Shown here piece by piece: positions 45,814 to 55,602 of a DNA stretch of 64,000 nucleotides; the first letter of the stretch is position 1; the number at the start of each line of letters is the position of its first letter. Both the position numbers and the translations under genes were made by a program. This DNA is from Pseudomonas viciae (GTDB lineage Bacteria; Pseudomonadota; Gammaproteobacteria; Pseudomonadales; Pseudomonadaceae): positions 6,099,001 through 6,163,000 of the forward strand of contig NZ_CP035088.1 in NCBI RefSeq assembly GCF_004786035.1. Reading direction: 5' to 3'. The notes beneath the pieces were generated by a model. The model saw only the letters and a list, made by a program, of their open reading frames with translations. It did no database searches and was not told the DNA's origin.

Positions 45814-48252
45814 ATGTCCCGCCCGCTAGACACCCTGTTGCGCCCCAGCCTGTTGGCCATCGCCATTGCCTTTGTCACCCCGTTGCTCAGCGGCCCACTG
45901 CTGGCTGCCGAACAGGCTTCCAACGTGCGCGCCTACAATCTGCCCGCCGCACCATTGGCCAGCACCCTGAACCAGATCGCCAGCCAGGCCGGCCTCGCCC
46001 TGAGCCTGAATCCGTCCCTGGCTTCGGGCAAAACCTCGGCACCGGTCCAGGGCCAGTTCGATGCCACGGGGGCATTGCGCGAGGCCCTGCGCGGCACCGG
46101 CCTGCAACTGGAACAGAGCAGCGCCGGCACCTACAGTCTGGTGGCCGTGCCTGAGGGCGCGATGGTCCTGCCGGAAACCAGCGTGATCGGCGCCGGTTTC
46201 AGCGAAACTGCGTGGGGCCCGACCGAAGGCTATGTCGCCACCCGCACCGCCGCCGGCACCAAGACGGATACGCCGATTGTCGAACTGCCGCGCTCGGTGT
46301 CCGTGGTGACACGCCAGCAGATGGAAGATCGCTCCGTGCTCAACCTCAATGACGCCCTGCGCTACACCGCTGGCGTGCAGAGCAGCGGCTATGGCTCGGA
46401 CTCGCGCAACGATTGGCTGCTGGTGCGAGGCTTCATACCGACCCAGTTCCTCGACGGCCTGCCGCTGCCCAAAGGTAACTACATCACACCGAAAATCGAG
46501 CCCTGGAACCTTGAACGCATCGCCGTGCTGCGTGGCCCGGCCTCTTCGGTCTACGGCCAGACGCCCCCTGGCGGCATGCTCGACATGGTCAGCCGTCGCC
46601 CACAAGCCGAGAGCAGCCACGAAGTCGAACTGCAGGCCGGTAGCTACGAACACAAGCAGATCAACTTCGACAGCACTGGCAAGGTCGATGACGAAGGCCA
46701 GTTCCTTTATCGACTCAGCGGCACCGTGCGCGACAGCAATTCCCAGGTCGATCACATCCCGGACAAACGCTACAACCTCGCCCCGAGCCTGACCTGGAAC
46801 ATCAACGACGACACCCGCCTGACCTTCCTGTCCCAGTACACCCGCGATGACACCGGCATCACTGGACAATTCCTGCCGCTGCAAGGCACCAAGCTGTCCT
46901 CACCGGCGGGCAAGATTTCCCATCACAAGAACCTGGGCGACCCGGACTGGGAATTCTACGATCGCACCTATTACGCGCTGGGCTACGCGTTTGAACATCG
47001 TCTGAGCGACACCTGGCAGTTCCGTCAGAACCTGCGTTACACCAAGAGTGATCTGGAAACCCAAGGCATCTCCGCCGGTGGGCAATTCTGGCCGGCGGGT
47101 CCTGATGAAGCCGTGAGCGCCGATGGCACGGTCAAGCGCAGTGCCAGTGTCATTGACGAAGACATCAGTCAGTTCGCCGTGGACAACAACTTCCAGGCCG
47201 ACTTCCAGACTGGCGCGTTGACTCACACCCTGCTGCTGGGCCTGGACCACCAGCGCTCCAACAGCAATTCGCACTGGGATTGGGGTTCGACTGGCGTACC
47301 GACCAGCAACATCCACAACCCGATCTACGGACAGGATTTCTCCAACGTCCAGTATTTCACCATGTACGACTACAACCAGAAGACCAACCAGACCGGCCTG
47401 TACGTTCAGGACCAGATCGCCCTGGACAACTGGCGCCTGACCCTCGGCGGTCGTGAAGACTGGATTCACACCGGCACCGTGTTCCACAACCAGAACGATG
47501 CGACCAACACCCAGCGCGACAAGAAATTCAGCGCTAACGCAGCGCTGAGCTATGTCTTCGATAACGGTGTGACGCCCTACATATCCTTCGCCCAGTCGTT
47601 CCAGGCAGCGGCGGGTTCAACCGTCAACAGCACCGAAGCCTTCAAACCCACTGAAGGCGAACAATACGAAGCCGGTATCAAGTATCAGCCGCCGGGCACC
47701 AAGACCCTGCTCACTGCGGCGGTGTTCGACCTGACCCAGAAAAACAACTCCGTCACCGAAAACAGCATCACCCGCCAGGTGGGCGAGGTACAGGTACGCG
47801 GCCTGGAGCTGGAAGCCTCGGGCGATGTGACCGACAACCTGAAGCTGATCGGTTCCTACACCTACAACGACAGCGAAATCACCAAAGGCACTGCGGCTGA
47901 AAAAGGCAAGCGCATGGCCCAGGTGCCACGTAACCAGGCCACCGCCTGGGCCGATTACACCTGGCACAACGGCCCGCTCGACGGCTTTGGTATCGCCGCC
48001 GGTGTGCGATATGTCGGCGACACCTACGGCAACACCACCAACACCGATTGGGGTCATGTCGGCTCCTACACCGTGTACGACGCATCGGCCCATTACGACC
48101 TGGGTCGCCTGAACAATTCGCTCAAAGGTGTTTCGGTGGCAGTGGATGCGAAGAACATTTTCAACAAGGATTACCTGTCCACTTGCGATGGCTTTTATTG
48201 CTACTACGGCGACCAACGCAACGTCGTCGCCAGTGTGAATTACAAGTGGTAG
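45814..48252 (+). CDS. TonB-dependent siderophore receptor with signalling domain
   Basis: 812 residues. A signal peptide (about 1-32) is followed by a secretin/TonB short N-terminal signalling domain (NLPAAPLASTLNQIASQAGL), a plug domain (LPRSVSVVTRQQMEDRS, LRGPASSVYGQTPPGG) and a 22-strand barrel ending in Trp (VVASVNYKW). It transports a ferric siderophore and signals to the FecR-like protein. Gene order sigma, regulator, receptor, PepSY protein, small protein equals that of the P. aeruginosa ferrioxamine fox locus (PA2468-PA2464), so a ferrioxamine-type ligand is my inference; ferrichrome (Fiu) is the alternative. Confidence 0.93.
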   Translation: MSRPLDTLLRPSLLAIAIAFVTPLLSGPLLAAEQASNVRAYNLPAAPLASTLNQIASQAGLALSLNPSLASGKTSAPVQGQFDATGALREALRGTGLQLEQSSAGTYSLVAVPEGAMVLPETSVIGAGFSETAWGPTEGYVATRTAAGTKTDTPIVELPRSVSVVTRQQMEDRSVLNLNDALRYTAGVQSSGYGSDSRNDWLLVRGFIPTQFLDGLPLPKGNYITPKIEPWNLERIAVLRGPASSVYGQTPPGGMLDMVSRRPQAESSHEVELQAGSYEHKQINFDSTGKVDDEGQFLYRLSGTVRDSNSQVDHIPDKRYNLAPSLTWNINDDTRLTFLSQYTRDDTGITGQFLPLQGTKLSSPAGKISHHKNLGDPDWEFYDRTYYALGYAFEHRLSDTWQFRQNLRYTKSDLETQGISAGGQFWPAGPDEAVSADGTVKRSASVIDEDISQFAVDNNFQADFQTGALTHTLLLGLDHQRSNSNSHWDWGSTGVPTSNIHNPIYGQDFSNVQYFTMYDYNQKTNQTGLYVQDQIALDNWRLTLGGREDWIHTGTVFHNQNDATNTQRDKKFSANAALSYVFDNGVTPYISFAQSFQAAAGSTVNSTEAFKPTEGEQYEAGIKYQPPGTKTLLTAAVFDLTQKNNSVTENSITRQVGEVQVRGLELEASGDVTDNLKLIGSYTYNDSEITKGTAAEKGKRMAQVPRNQATAWADYTWHNGPLDGFGIAAGVRYVGDTYGNTTNTDWGHVGSYTVYDASAHYDLGRLNNSLKGVSVAVDAKNIFNKDYLSTCDGFYCYYGDQRNVVASVNYKW

Positions 48253-48261
48253 GCGGTTAGC

Positions 48262-48349
48262 GTGTGGGAGCAAGGCTTGCCCGCGATGGAGGCGACTCGG
48301 TTTCTAAAGGGCCGCGTCGCCTGTTTCGCGGGCAAGCCTTGTTCCCACG
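48262..48349. repeat. REPIN after the receptor gene
   Basis: GTGTGGGAGCAAGGCTTGCC and GGCAAGCCTTGTTCCCAC at the ends, the AAGGCTTGCCCGCGA flavour. Confidence 0.88.
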
Positions 48350-48393
48350 GATAAATCCCTCGCCACAGGTGCCCTTTTGCATTCGGATCAATC

Positions 48394-49524
48394 ATGAAAA
48401 GCAAAACCATCCGCCGCTGGTCCTTTGTCCACACCTGGACCAGCCTGATCTGCACAGTGTTTCTGCTGATGCTGGCGATCACCGGGCTGCCGTTGATCTT
48501 CCATCATGAAATCGAACACCTGCTCGGCGATGCTCCCGAGTTTCGGCAAATGCCGACTGACACACCGCAGTTGGACCTGCAACAACTGGTGGAAAAAGCC
48601 AAGGCCCATCGCCCGGGTGAAGTGGTCCAGTATTTTGGCTGGGACGATGACGACCCCAACGGCATCATCACCATCATGGCGCCAACACCCGGCACCGAGC
48701 CCAATTCGTCCCACACTTTCATGCTCGATGCACGCACCGGCGAGGCCCTGGCAATGCCCTCGGCCAATGGCGGTTTCATGATGGTCATGCTGCGCCTGCA
48801 CGTGGACATGTTCGCCGGGCTGCCGGGCAAGCTGCTGCTGGCGTTCATGGGATTGCTGTTCGTGATTGCCATCGTGTCCGGAGTGGTTTTGTACCTGCCG
48901 TTCATGCGGCGCTTGAAGTTCGCCACGGTGCGCCAGGACAAATCCACGCGCCTGCGCTGGCTCGACCTGCACAACCTGATCGGCGTGGTCACACTGGTCT
49001 GGGCGCTGACCGTCGGCGTTACCGGCGTCATCGCCGCGTGCGCCGACCTGATCATCGCCGCCTGGCGCAACGACAGCCTCAGCGCCATGGTCGAACCCTA
49101 CCGCAACGCCCCGCCGCTGACGCAACTGGCACCGGCAACCCGCTTGCTGGACATCGCCAAAGAAGCAGCGCCGGGCATGGAACCGAGCTTCATCGCCTTC
49201 CCCGGCACCCTGTTTTCCAGCGAGCACCACTACGGCGTGTTCATGAAAGGCAGTACCCACCTGACCTCGCATTTGCTGACCCCGGTACTGATCGACGCCA
49301 GTACCCTCGACGTCACCGCCGTGGCCGGACGGCCGTGGTACATGGACGTCATGAGCCTGTCGCTGCCGCTGCATTTCGGCGACTACGGTGGCCGGCCAAT
49401 GCAAATCTTCTGGGCGACGTTGGACGTGCTGACCATCATCGTCCTGGGTAGCGGCGTCTACCTGTGGGTGGTGCGGCGTAAAACAGCCAAGCATGCGGCA
49501 GTCGCCGCGCAGGTGGTCTCGTGA
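48394..49524 (+). CDS. PepSY-TM protein, FoxB-like siderophore reductase
   Basis: 376 residues with four membrane helices (SFVHTWTSLICTVFLLMLA; LLLAFMGLLFVIAIVSGVVL; LIGVVTLVWALTVGVTGVI; TLDVLTIIVLGSGVYLW) and two PepSY-like periplasmic segments. His residues at the helix ends (HTW, HVDM, HNL, HFG) fit haem ligation. Known: FoxB of this family reduces siderophore-bound iron at the inner membrane. It lies 141 bp after the receptor and its stop overlaps the small gene (GTGA). Confidence 0.88.
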   Translation: MKSKTIRRWSFVHTWTSLICTVFLLMLAITGLPLIFHHEIEHLLGDAPEFRQMPTDTPQLDLQQLVEKAKAHRPGEVVQYFGWDDDDPNGIITIMAPTPGTEPNSSHTFMLDARTGEALAMPSANGGFMMVMLRLHVDMFAGLPGKLLLAFMGLLFVIAIVSGVVLYLPFMRRLKFATVRQDKSTRLRWLDLHNLIGVVTLVWALTVGVTGVIAACADLIIAAWRNDSLSAMVEPYRNAPPLTQLAPATRLLDIAKEAAPGMEPSFIAFPGTLFSSEHHYGVFMKGSTHLTSHLLTPVLIDASTLDVTAVAGRPWYMDVMSLSLPLHFGDYGGRPMQIFWATLDVLTIIVLGSGVYLWVVRRKTAKHAAVAAQVVS

Positions 49525-49700
49525 GGCCTCGACAGTCAAGTTTCTGGAAGGTGTTTGGCATCCCCCTGATGATTGGCGTGCTTAGCGCTGCGGGGCTGTT
49601 TTCGGCGTTGCTGGGCGATGGGGCGTGGGATGCCGTGAGCTGGGTGGGGTTGGGATTGCCGACGGTGCTGGGAACCTGGGGATTGATCAAGCGCGGATGA
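49521..49700 (+). CDS. 59-residue membrane peptide of the iron locus
   Basis: A short gene beginning GTG at 49521 that overlaps the PepSY gene by four bases. The product, with RQSSFWKVFGIPLMIGVLSA and WVGLGLPTVLGTWGLIKRG, has two hydrophobic helices. A similar small protein follows foxB in P. aeruginosa (PA2464 position). Translational coupling and position argue that it is real and acts with the reductase; function unknown. Confidence 0.8.
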   Translation: MRPRQSSFWKVFGIPLMIGVLSAAGLFSALLGDGAWDAVSWVGLGLPTVLGTWGLIKRG

Positions 49701-49786
49701 CTTCAGCCCGCTCCCACACCGGAACTCGCCAGCCGCCTTGGAACTGTCTAGGCTAAGCCTCCGCCCGTTAAATCGAGGATCCCCGC

Positions 49787-50416
49787 ATGTCAGCCCCCAG
49801 CATGACGCTGTTCCACAACCCCGCCTCACCCTTTGTTCGCAAGGTTCTGGTCTTGCTGCACGAAACCGGTCAGCAAGACCGCGTGGCGCTACAACTCAGC
49901 CAGCTCACGCCGGTCAAACCGGATCGGGCCCTGATCGATGAAAACCCCTTGAGCAAGATCCCGGCCCTGCGCCTGGCCAACGGCAGCGTGATCCATGACA
50001 GCCGCGTCATCCTCGATTACCTCGACCACCAGCACGTCGGCAACCCGCTGATCCCTCGGGATGGCGCGGCCCGCTGGCGGCGTCTGACCCTCGCCTCCCT
50101 GGCCGATGGGATCATGGATGCGGCCGTGATGATCCGTTACGAAACCGCCCTGCGCCCGGCGGAAAAACACTGGGACGAATGGCTTGATGCACAACGGGAC
50201 AAGATTCGCCGGGCCCTGGCCATGCTCGAAGCCGAGGCGATTGCCGAACTGGCCTGTCATTTCGACGTGGCGTCCATCAGCGTGGCCTGCGCCTTGGGCT
50301 ACCTGGACCTGCGCCATCCCGATCTGGAATGGCGCAAGGCCAATCCGCAACTGGCGGCATGGTTTGCCGAGGTCAGTTTGCGGCCTTCGATGGTTGAGAC
50401 GGTGCCCAGGGTTTAG
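49787..50416 (+). CDS. Glutathione S-transferase family protein
   Basis: 209 residues. The N-terminal thioredoxin-like domain has SPFVRKVLVLLHETG and the cis-Pro/glutathione segment KIPALRL followed by IHDSRVILDYLD; a helical C-terminal domain follows. Substrate is not apparent. Single gene between the iron locus and a REPIN. Confidence 0.92.
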   Translation: MSAPSMTLFHNPASPFVRKVLVLLHETGQQDRVALQLSQLTPVKPDRALIDENPLSKIPALRLANGSVIHDSRVILDYLDHQHVGNPLIPRDGAARWRRLTLASLADGIMDAAVMIRYETALRPAEKHWDEWLDAQRDKIRRALAMLEAEAIAELACHFDVASISVACALGYLDLRHPDLEWRKANPQLAAWFAEVSLRPSMVETVPRV

Positions 50417-50440
50417 TGCTGCGTTAGCCTTACCGGCCTC

Positions 50441-50506
50441 ATCGCGGGCAAGCCTTACTCCCACATGGGCTCCGCTCCACCTGTGGGAGCAAGGCTTGCC
50501 CGCGAT
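50441..50506. repeat. REPIN after the GST gene
   Basis: ATCGCGGGCAAGCCTTACTC and GAGCAAGGCTTGCCCGCGAT arms face each other around about 26 bp. Confidence 0.88.
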
Positions 50507-50599
50507 GGCGGCGCACCGGATCCAAAGGAAACAACCCGGCAATCTGCATCACCAATACCTCTCGCACTCGCTGGTCCTCACGCAACCCCAACGACCGGC

Positions 50600-51973
50600 T
50601 CATTTCACCTCTCCCAGATCAAAGCTCATGGCCGCGGCCGACTTTGACCCAACGCCATACCAGTCCAATTTGCGGGTCAGCACCATGAACACGCCCAACA
50701 GGCTGAACAGCAACAGCGAACCCATCAACAGCGCGTAATCCTCAGCGCTCAGCAAGCCATAGAGCAAACCGTACAACCCCGCCAACCCCACCGAGAACCC
50801 CAGGCCGTGGCTCACGCTGCGCAGCACATGGCAGACATAAAAGCCGATCAGCAACACACAAGCACTCGCCGATACCAGGTACGCCGGGGCAAAGCCGATG
50901 TGCTCCGACAGTGACAACAGCAGCAGGTAGAAGAACGCCAGCGCCACGCCCACCAAGGCGTACTGGACCGGGTGCACCGCCAGGCTCTTGAGCACTTCGA
51001 AGAGGAAGAAACCGGCGAAGGTCAACGCGACGAACAACAGCGCATATTTGATCGCCCGATCGGTCTTGAGGTACTGGTCCACCGGGTCGATGAAACTCAC
51101 GCCAAAGGCACGGCTGCGGAACGCTTCACAGCCATCGCTGGGCTCGCAGGCTTGCAGTGTTTCCAAGAGGTTGGTGGAGAAGAACGAGGTCTGCCAATCG
51201 GCGTTGAAACCCTGTTCATTGATCTCACGTTTGATCGGTAAATAGTTGCCGATGAAGCTGGGGTGCGGCCAGTCAGCCGACAGGTGCACCTTGGTGGATT
51301 TACCCACTGGCAGAATCTGGAACTCGCCAGTACCTTGCAGGCGCAGGTCGAAACCGAAGGTCAGCTCCGGGCCGCCCTGGGCGGTAATCATCGGCAACGG
51401 CACATGCACCCCCTGCCCCAGCCAACCGAGCCGCGAGCCCGGCAGGAAATCGACGGTCTGCTGGTTGAGCGTCAGGGTCAGCGCATTTTCGATGCCACGG
51501 ATGTCGCTGATGCCCACGCTCAGGTACGGTTCGTCGAAGCGGTAATCGGCAAAGTCCTTGGCGGCGACACCGTAGCGCTCAGGCACCTTGAAGCGGCCAT
51601 CGATCCGGTTGTCGGCATGGAACAACCGCGCTTCGTAGATCCCCCGGGCACGGGTTTCGGTACGGACCTGGCCGTCGAGCTCGAACTCTTCCGGCAAAAA
51701 ATACAATTCGCCCGTTCGCTCGACGGTTTCCAGGAAACGCACGCCGGTCTTCTCATTGGTGTTCCAGACCCGCACGTTCTTGCGAAACGGCACCACAATC
51801 ATCGGCCCGATGAGTTGCTGGCTATGGCTGGAACTGCGGGCGATGTCCTGCAACACACCGTCGCGCAGCTCCTGGCGCTCGTCGATGAGGCCATTGATCA
51901 TCAACAGCGGGATCATCAGCAAAAGAATCAGTAGGGCAATCATGCCCAGTTTTATGGCGAGGCTGCGGTTCAT
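50600..51973 (-). CDS. creD: Inner-membrane protein CreD
   Basis: 457 residues: one N-terminal helix (LGMIALLILLLMIPLLMINGL), a long periplasmic domain, and about six helices in the C-terminal third. CreD is the usual read-out of the CreBC system and affects envelope integrity and beta-lactam response in P. aeruginosa; molecular action unknown. It lies downstream of creC in the same direction, with a REPIN in the 177-bp gap. Confidence 0.94.
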   Translation of the reverse strand: MNRSLAIKLGMIALLILLLMIPLLMINGLIDERQELRDGVLQDIARSSSHSQQLIGPMIVVPFRKNVRVWNTNEKTGVRFLETVERTGELYFLPEEFELDGQVRTETRARGIYEARLFHADNRIDGRFKVPERYGVAAKDFADYRFDEPYLSVGISDIRGIENALTLTLNQQTVDFLPGSRLGWLGQGVHVPLPMITAQGGPELTFGFDLRLQGTGEFQILPVGKSTKVHLSADWPHPSFIGNYLPIKREINEQGFNADWQTSFFSTNLLETLQACEPSDGCEAFRSRAFGVSFIDPVDQYLKTDRAIKYALLFVALTFAGFFLFEVLKSLAVHPVQYALVGVALAFFYLLLLSLSEHIGFAPAYLVSASACVLLIGFYVCHVLRSVSHGLGFSVGLAGLYGLLYGLLSAEDYALLMGSLLLFSLLGVFMVLTRKLDWYGVGSKSAAAMSFDLGEVK

Positions 51974-52069
51974 GTGGGGCTCTCCCTGTTCGTATGGGGG
52001 AGAGTCTGGGGTGGCTGTGTGCTGGGCTTATGGAGAGATTATGGAGATTGTGTGGAGACTGGACGGCCC

Positions 52070-52137
52070 CCTTCGCGAGCAAGCCCGCTCCCACAAGGAC
52101 TGCACTGAACCTGTGGGAGCGGGCTTGCTCGCGAAGG
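52070..52137. repeat. REPIN between creC and creD
   Basis: CCTTCGCGAGCAAGCCCGCTCC-type left arm and GGAGCGGGCTTGCTCGCGAA right arm around about 19 bp. Confidence 0.9.
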
Positions 52138-52150
52138 CCGCGCCTCGGTT

Positions 52151-53569
52151 TCAGGGCAACCGCAACACTACCTCAACACCACCCTCGACATTGCCAATAC
52201 TGAATGCCCCTCCATGCAGCTGCACCACTTCTTCCACAAAGTTAAGCCCCAGGCCGGTGCTCTTGCGACCGCTGTCCGGGCGTGGCAGGGAGTAGAAGCG
52301 CTCGCTCAGGCGCGGTAGGGCATAGTCGGGAATCGCTTCGGCCTGATTGAACAGGCGGATCTCGACGCAACTTCCCATGCGCTCGGCGCTGATGCGCAGC
52401 AGTCCGTTGACGGGGGTGAAGTCCAGGGCATTTTCCAGCAGATTGCCCAAGGCCTGACGCAACAGAAACGCCTCGCCCGTCAGCATCAGGTCGGCGGCGA
52501 TGTGCCGCTCGATCCGCAACTGCCGACTTTCAATCCAGCCACCGCGAGCTTCCAGCAGTTCTTCCATCAACGCCGCCAACGGCACCGCAATTTTTTCCTC
52601 CAGCCCCTGGCGCTGCTCGATCTGGGCCAGGTTGAGCAACCGTTCGATCAGTTGCTGCATGCGCACGCTTTCACTGTCGATATTGCTGACGAAGCGCTGG
52701 TGCTGGGCGGCGGGCATGTCACTTTGCAGCAGCTCGGCGGCGCCGCGAATCGCCGCCAGCGGGCTCTTGAGTTCGTGGGTCAACGTATGCACGTAGCGCT
52801 CAACGTAAGCCTTGCCTTCGAGCTGGGTACGCATGTGCTCCACCGCACCCGCCAGTTGCTCGAACTCGCCGCCGCGATAATGCGGCACCTCCACCCGACG
52901 GCCCTGGCTGACCGCCTGGGCGTAGCTCGTCAGGCGCCGCAATGCCGCGCTGAGCCACCACGACAGCAAGCCGCCCAGCAGCAAGCCCAAGGCGACCAAC
53001 CCGGCGCCATACGCCAGCAGACGCCGCTCCGTGCGATCGATATAAGGCTGTAGCGAGCTGTTGGGCTTGGCCACGGTGACCACACCAATGATCCGGCCGT
53101 TGTCGCGAATCGGCGCGCCGACGTGCATCACCGACGACGCCGGGTCGTCGGCAACGCTGCGGGTCGAGCGAGCGCCGTAGTGGCCGCGCAGGGTCAGGTA
53201 GACGTCGTTCCAGCGCGAATAATCCTCGCCCACCGCCACGCCACTGGAGTCGAGCACCACGATGCCCTTGGCGTCCGTGACATAAATGCGGTGGCTGACC
53301 TGGTTCTTCGGCAACCCCCAGATCGTCGCCGCCGGCTGGCGCTCGCCGTAGGCCTTGAGCAACTGCGGCCAACGATTCTGGTTGAGGGTGCCGGCCTTGA
53401 AATCGTCCCGCAGGATCTCGGCCATCAGATTGGCCGTGTCCACCAGGGTTTCTTCGGTGGACTGGCGCACGCCGGGGCGGATCTCTTCCATCACCGTGTT
53501 GAGCACGAAATAGCCGGTCAAACCGATGAACAGCACATACACCAGGAAAATCCGGATCCCCAGCGACAT
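52151..53569 (-). CDS. creC: Sensor histidine kinase CreC
   Basis: 472 residues. Two membrane helices (FLVYVLFIGLTGYFVL; LAYGAGLVALGLLLGGLLSWWLS) enclose a periplasmic sensor, followed by HAMP, HisKA with LTHELKSPLAAIRGAAELL, and an ATPase domain with ENALDF and GLGLNFVEEVVQLHGG. It phosphorylates CreB. Its start codon overlaps the creB stop by one base (TGATG arrangement). Confidence 0.95.
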   Translation of the reverse strand: MSLGIRIFLVYVLFIGLTGYFVLNTVMEEIRPGVRQSTEETLVDTANLMAEILRDDFKAGTLNQNRWPQLLKAYGERQPAATIWGLPKNQVSHRIYVTDAKGIVVLDSSGVAVGEDYSRWNDVYLTLRGHYGARSTRSVADDPASSVMHVGAPIRDNGRIIGVVTVAKPNSSLQPYIDRTERRLLAYGAGLVALGLLLGGLLSWWLSAALRRLTSYAQAVSQGRRVEVPHYRGGEFEQLAGAVEHMRTQLEGKAYVERYVHTLTHELKSPLAAIRGAAELLQSDMPAAQHQRFVSNIDSESVRMQQLIERLLNLAQIEQRQGLEEKIAVPLAALMEELLEARGGWIESRQLRIERHIAADLMLTGEAFLLRQALGNLLENALDFTPVNGLLRISAERMGSCVEIRLFNQAEAIPDYALPRLSERFYSLPRPDSGRKSTGLGLNFVEEVVQLHGGAFSIGNVEGGVEVVLRLP

Positions 53570-54249
53570 CAGCTGTGCCCCGGGCTGTAGCTGTAGCCCA
53601 GGCCCCGATGCGTCTGGATCGGCTCGGCCTCGGCCCGGACCAGGCGCAACTTGGCGCGCACGCTCTTGATGTGACTGTCGATGCTGCGTTCGTAGCCGGC
53701 ATCACTGGCCACGCCCAAGGCGTCGAGCAGTTGTTCGCGACTGAAGACCCGTTCGGGTTGCTCCAGCAGACAATTGAGCAAGCGGAATTCGTGGCGAGTG
53801 AGGTTCAGCGGTTTGCCGCGATAGTTGATCTGCACACGGTCGGCATCGACCTGAAACAACCCCATGCCCGGCTCCACTGCTGGACGCGGCGCCACGCGCT
53901 TGAGGATCGCCCGTACCCGGGCCGCCACCTCGCGAGGACTGAAGGGTTTGACCACGTAATCGTCGGCACCGATTTCCAGGCCCACGACCCGGTCGATCTC
54001 GCCATCCCGGGCTGTAAGAAAGATGACTGGAACGTCGCTGAAACGTCTGAGATTTTTACAAGTCTCGAAACCGCTGATATCCGGCAGACCCACATCGAGG
54101 ATGATCAGGTCCGCCGGGGTGTTTTTCTGGTGTTCCAGGGCTGCAACACCGAGGTTCAGCCAAGTAGTGTCGAAGCCCTCGCCCTGCAGGGCAAACACCA
54201 GTGTATCGGCGATGGCTGCTTCGTCTTCGACAATCAGAATATGAGGCAT
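53569..54249 (-). CDS. creB: Response regulator CreB
   Basis: 226 residues, OmpR/PhoB class. Receiver: EDEAAIADTL, phospho-Asp in IILDVGLP, Thr in FLTARD, Lys in VVKPFS. C-terminal winged helix: LTRHEFRLLNCLLEQPERVF. It activates creD and envelope-stress genes through TTCAC-N6-TTCAC tags. ATG at 54249 begins the receiver. First gene of creBCD. Confidence 0.95.
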   Translation of the reverse strand: MPHILIVEDEAAIADTLVFALQGEGFDTTWLNLGVAALEHQKNTPADLIILDVGLPDISGFETCKNLRRFSDVPVIFLTARDGEIDRVVGLEIGADDYVVKPFSPREVAARVRAILKRVAPRPAVEPGMGLFQVDADRVQINYRGKPLNLTRHEFRLLNCLLEQPERVFSREQLLDALGVASDAGYERSIDSHIKSVRAKLRLVRAEAEPIQTHRGLGYSYSPGHS

Positions 54250-54344
54250 GTCTTGCGAGCCCGACAGTAAAGTTGCCGGAACGGTGCCCCAAGCCTCGGG
54301 ACACGTCAATCGGCAGTCGAGTTTGTGGCTGGTACGGTGTCGCA

Positions 54345-54362
54345 CCTAACAGTTCTGATAGT
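54345..54362. promoter_or_regulatory. Degenerate copy of the ACTGTCA-N4-TGACAGT palindrome
   Basis: CCTAACAGTTCTGATAGT matches the intact copy at 59347 in 12 of 18 positions, and its right half with flank (TCTGATAGTAGGCA) in 13 of 14. It lies 66 bp before the first RHS gene. Confidence 0.4.
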
Positions 54363-54428
54363 AGGCAACTGCTGAAAAACGGCTGATGCTGAAGGCCGAC
54401 TTTTTGAACTGCAGATGGAGCTTAGTCG

Positions 54429-55541
54429 ATGGCACCCTCCCATCGCGAAACCGTACTGTGCCGCTACCGCTACGATCCGCTGGATCGCGTGGTCAGTCGT
54501 ACCCTATCTGCTCAGGCCGGCATTCAGTGTTTTTATTGCAAAAGCCGATTGGCTACGGAGATACAGGGCGCAGTGCAACATAGCATTTTCCAGCACGACG
54601 ATCAGTTGCTGGCGCAACTTGGACGCGAGGATGTCACGGTCGGTACTTCCCTGCTGGCGACCGACCAGCAGCGTTCGGTATTGAATGTGCTTGATGCAAC
54701 CGGGTCCCATCCCCCCCTCGCCTATACACCCTACGGCCATCGCCCAGCGGAAAATGGTTTGCTCGGTTTGCTTGGGTTTAATGGTGAGCCGCCCGATCCG
54801 GTGACAGGGCATTATTTATTGGGTAACGGGTATAGGGCTTTCAATCCGGTGTTGATGCGATTTAACAGTCCGGACAGTTTGAGCCCGTTTGGGAAGGGGG
54901 GAGTGAATACGTATGGCTATGGTATAGGGGACCCTATTAATCGGAGCGATCCGACAGGGCACATTCCACCCTTTCATAAAATCGCCAAAAAACCGCCTAC
55001 ACTCGGGGCAACTACCTCAACACTTACCGGAGCGCGGGGTGGACGAGTCACCAAGCGTATTCCAAATCCAAAGCCAGCTATAACGGGAACCCATGTAGAA
55101 ATACGAGCCCTAGTGGAAATCGCAGAAGCTAATGAGAAAAAATTAGGGCGGCACGATTTCTTTACCCCTAACAAACTTCCAACCGACGACCCAATACTAC
55201 TTTGGAACCTATATCAGGCCCTTAAAACAGCACAAAATTTTCAGAAACATCCAAGCATATATAAAAAGTTAACTGGCCTACGACCTGACGGCACCAAAAT
55301 ACTTAGCACTCTACCTTTTGACACAAGGGTCAATTTTGCGGAAAGCTTAAGTCTCACAGCAAACGTCAGAATGGTAAACAATTTCCTTCGCGAGAACGGG
55401 TTACCTCAAACAGCAAAGTCAACTCACGGAAAGGGGGTCCTCAACGCAAAAAGAGCTCGCTTTAACTATATATACAACTCTATCGGACTCGACTTAACAC
55501 GCAACCTTACCGAACTCGACTTAAGGCAAAAGATCAACTAA
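54429..55541 (+). CDS. Stand-alone RHS-core protein with unique C-terminal domain (1)
   Basis: 370 residues. It starts directly at CRYRYDPLDR, has one YD-repeat-like stretch, then the RHS-associated core (PYGHRPAENGLLGLLGFNGE, PDPVTGHYLLGNGYRAFNP, SPFGKGG, DPINRSDPTGH), the region that in full RHS proteins is cut off with the toxin. The 190 residues after residue 178 (base 54963 on) resemble no family I know, are basic and visibly AT-rich with rare-looking codons, unlike the first half. GGAG lies eight bases before the ATG. No candidate immunity gene follows: next is a convergent protease gene 120 bp away. RHS C-termini are typically toxic domains; activity here is unproven. Confidence 0.88.
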   Translation: MAPSHRETVLCRYRYDPLDRVVSRTLSAQAGIQCFYCKSRLATEIQGAVQHSIFQHDDQLLAQLGREDVTVGTSLLATDQQRSVLNVLDATGSHPPLAYTPYGHRPAENGLLGLLGFNGEPPDPVTGHYLLGNGYRAFNPVLMRFNSPDSLSPFGKGGVNTYGYGIGDPINRSDPTGHIPPFHKIAKKPPTLGATTSTLTGARGGRVTKRIPNPKPAITGTHVEIRALVEIAEANEKKLGRHDFFTPNKLPTDDPILLWNLYQALKTAQNFQKHPSIYKKLTGLRPDGTKILSTLPFDTRVNFAESLSLTANVRMVNNFLRENGLPQTAKSTHGKGVLNAKRARFNYIYNSIGLDLTRNLTELDLRQKIN

Positions 55542-55602
55542 CCTCGAGCGCATTAAAACATCACAAACTTATACACAACACTACAAAAACTCCACGTTGC
55601 CC

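Noticed and set aside
51974..52150. CreB tag (TTCAC-N6-TTCAC) before creD
   Set aside because: No pair of GTGAA/TTCAC with six-base spacing found on either strand in the gap.
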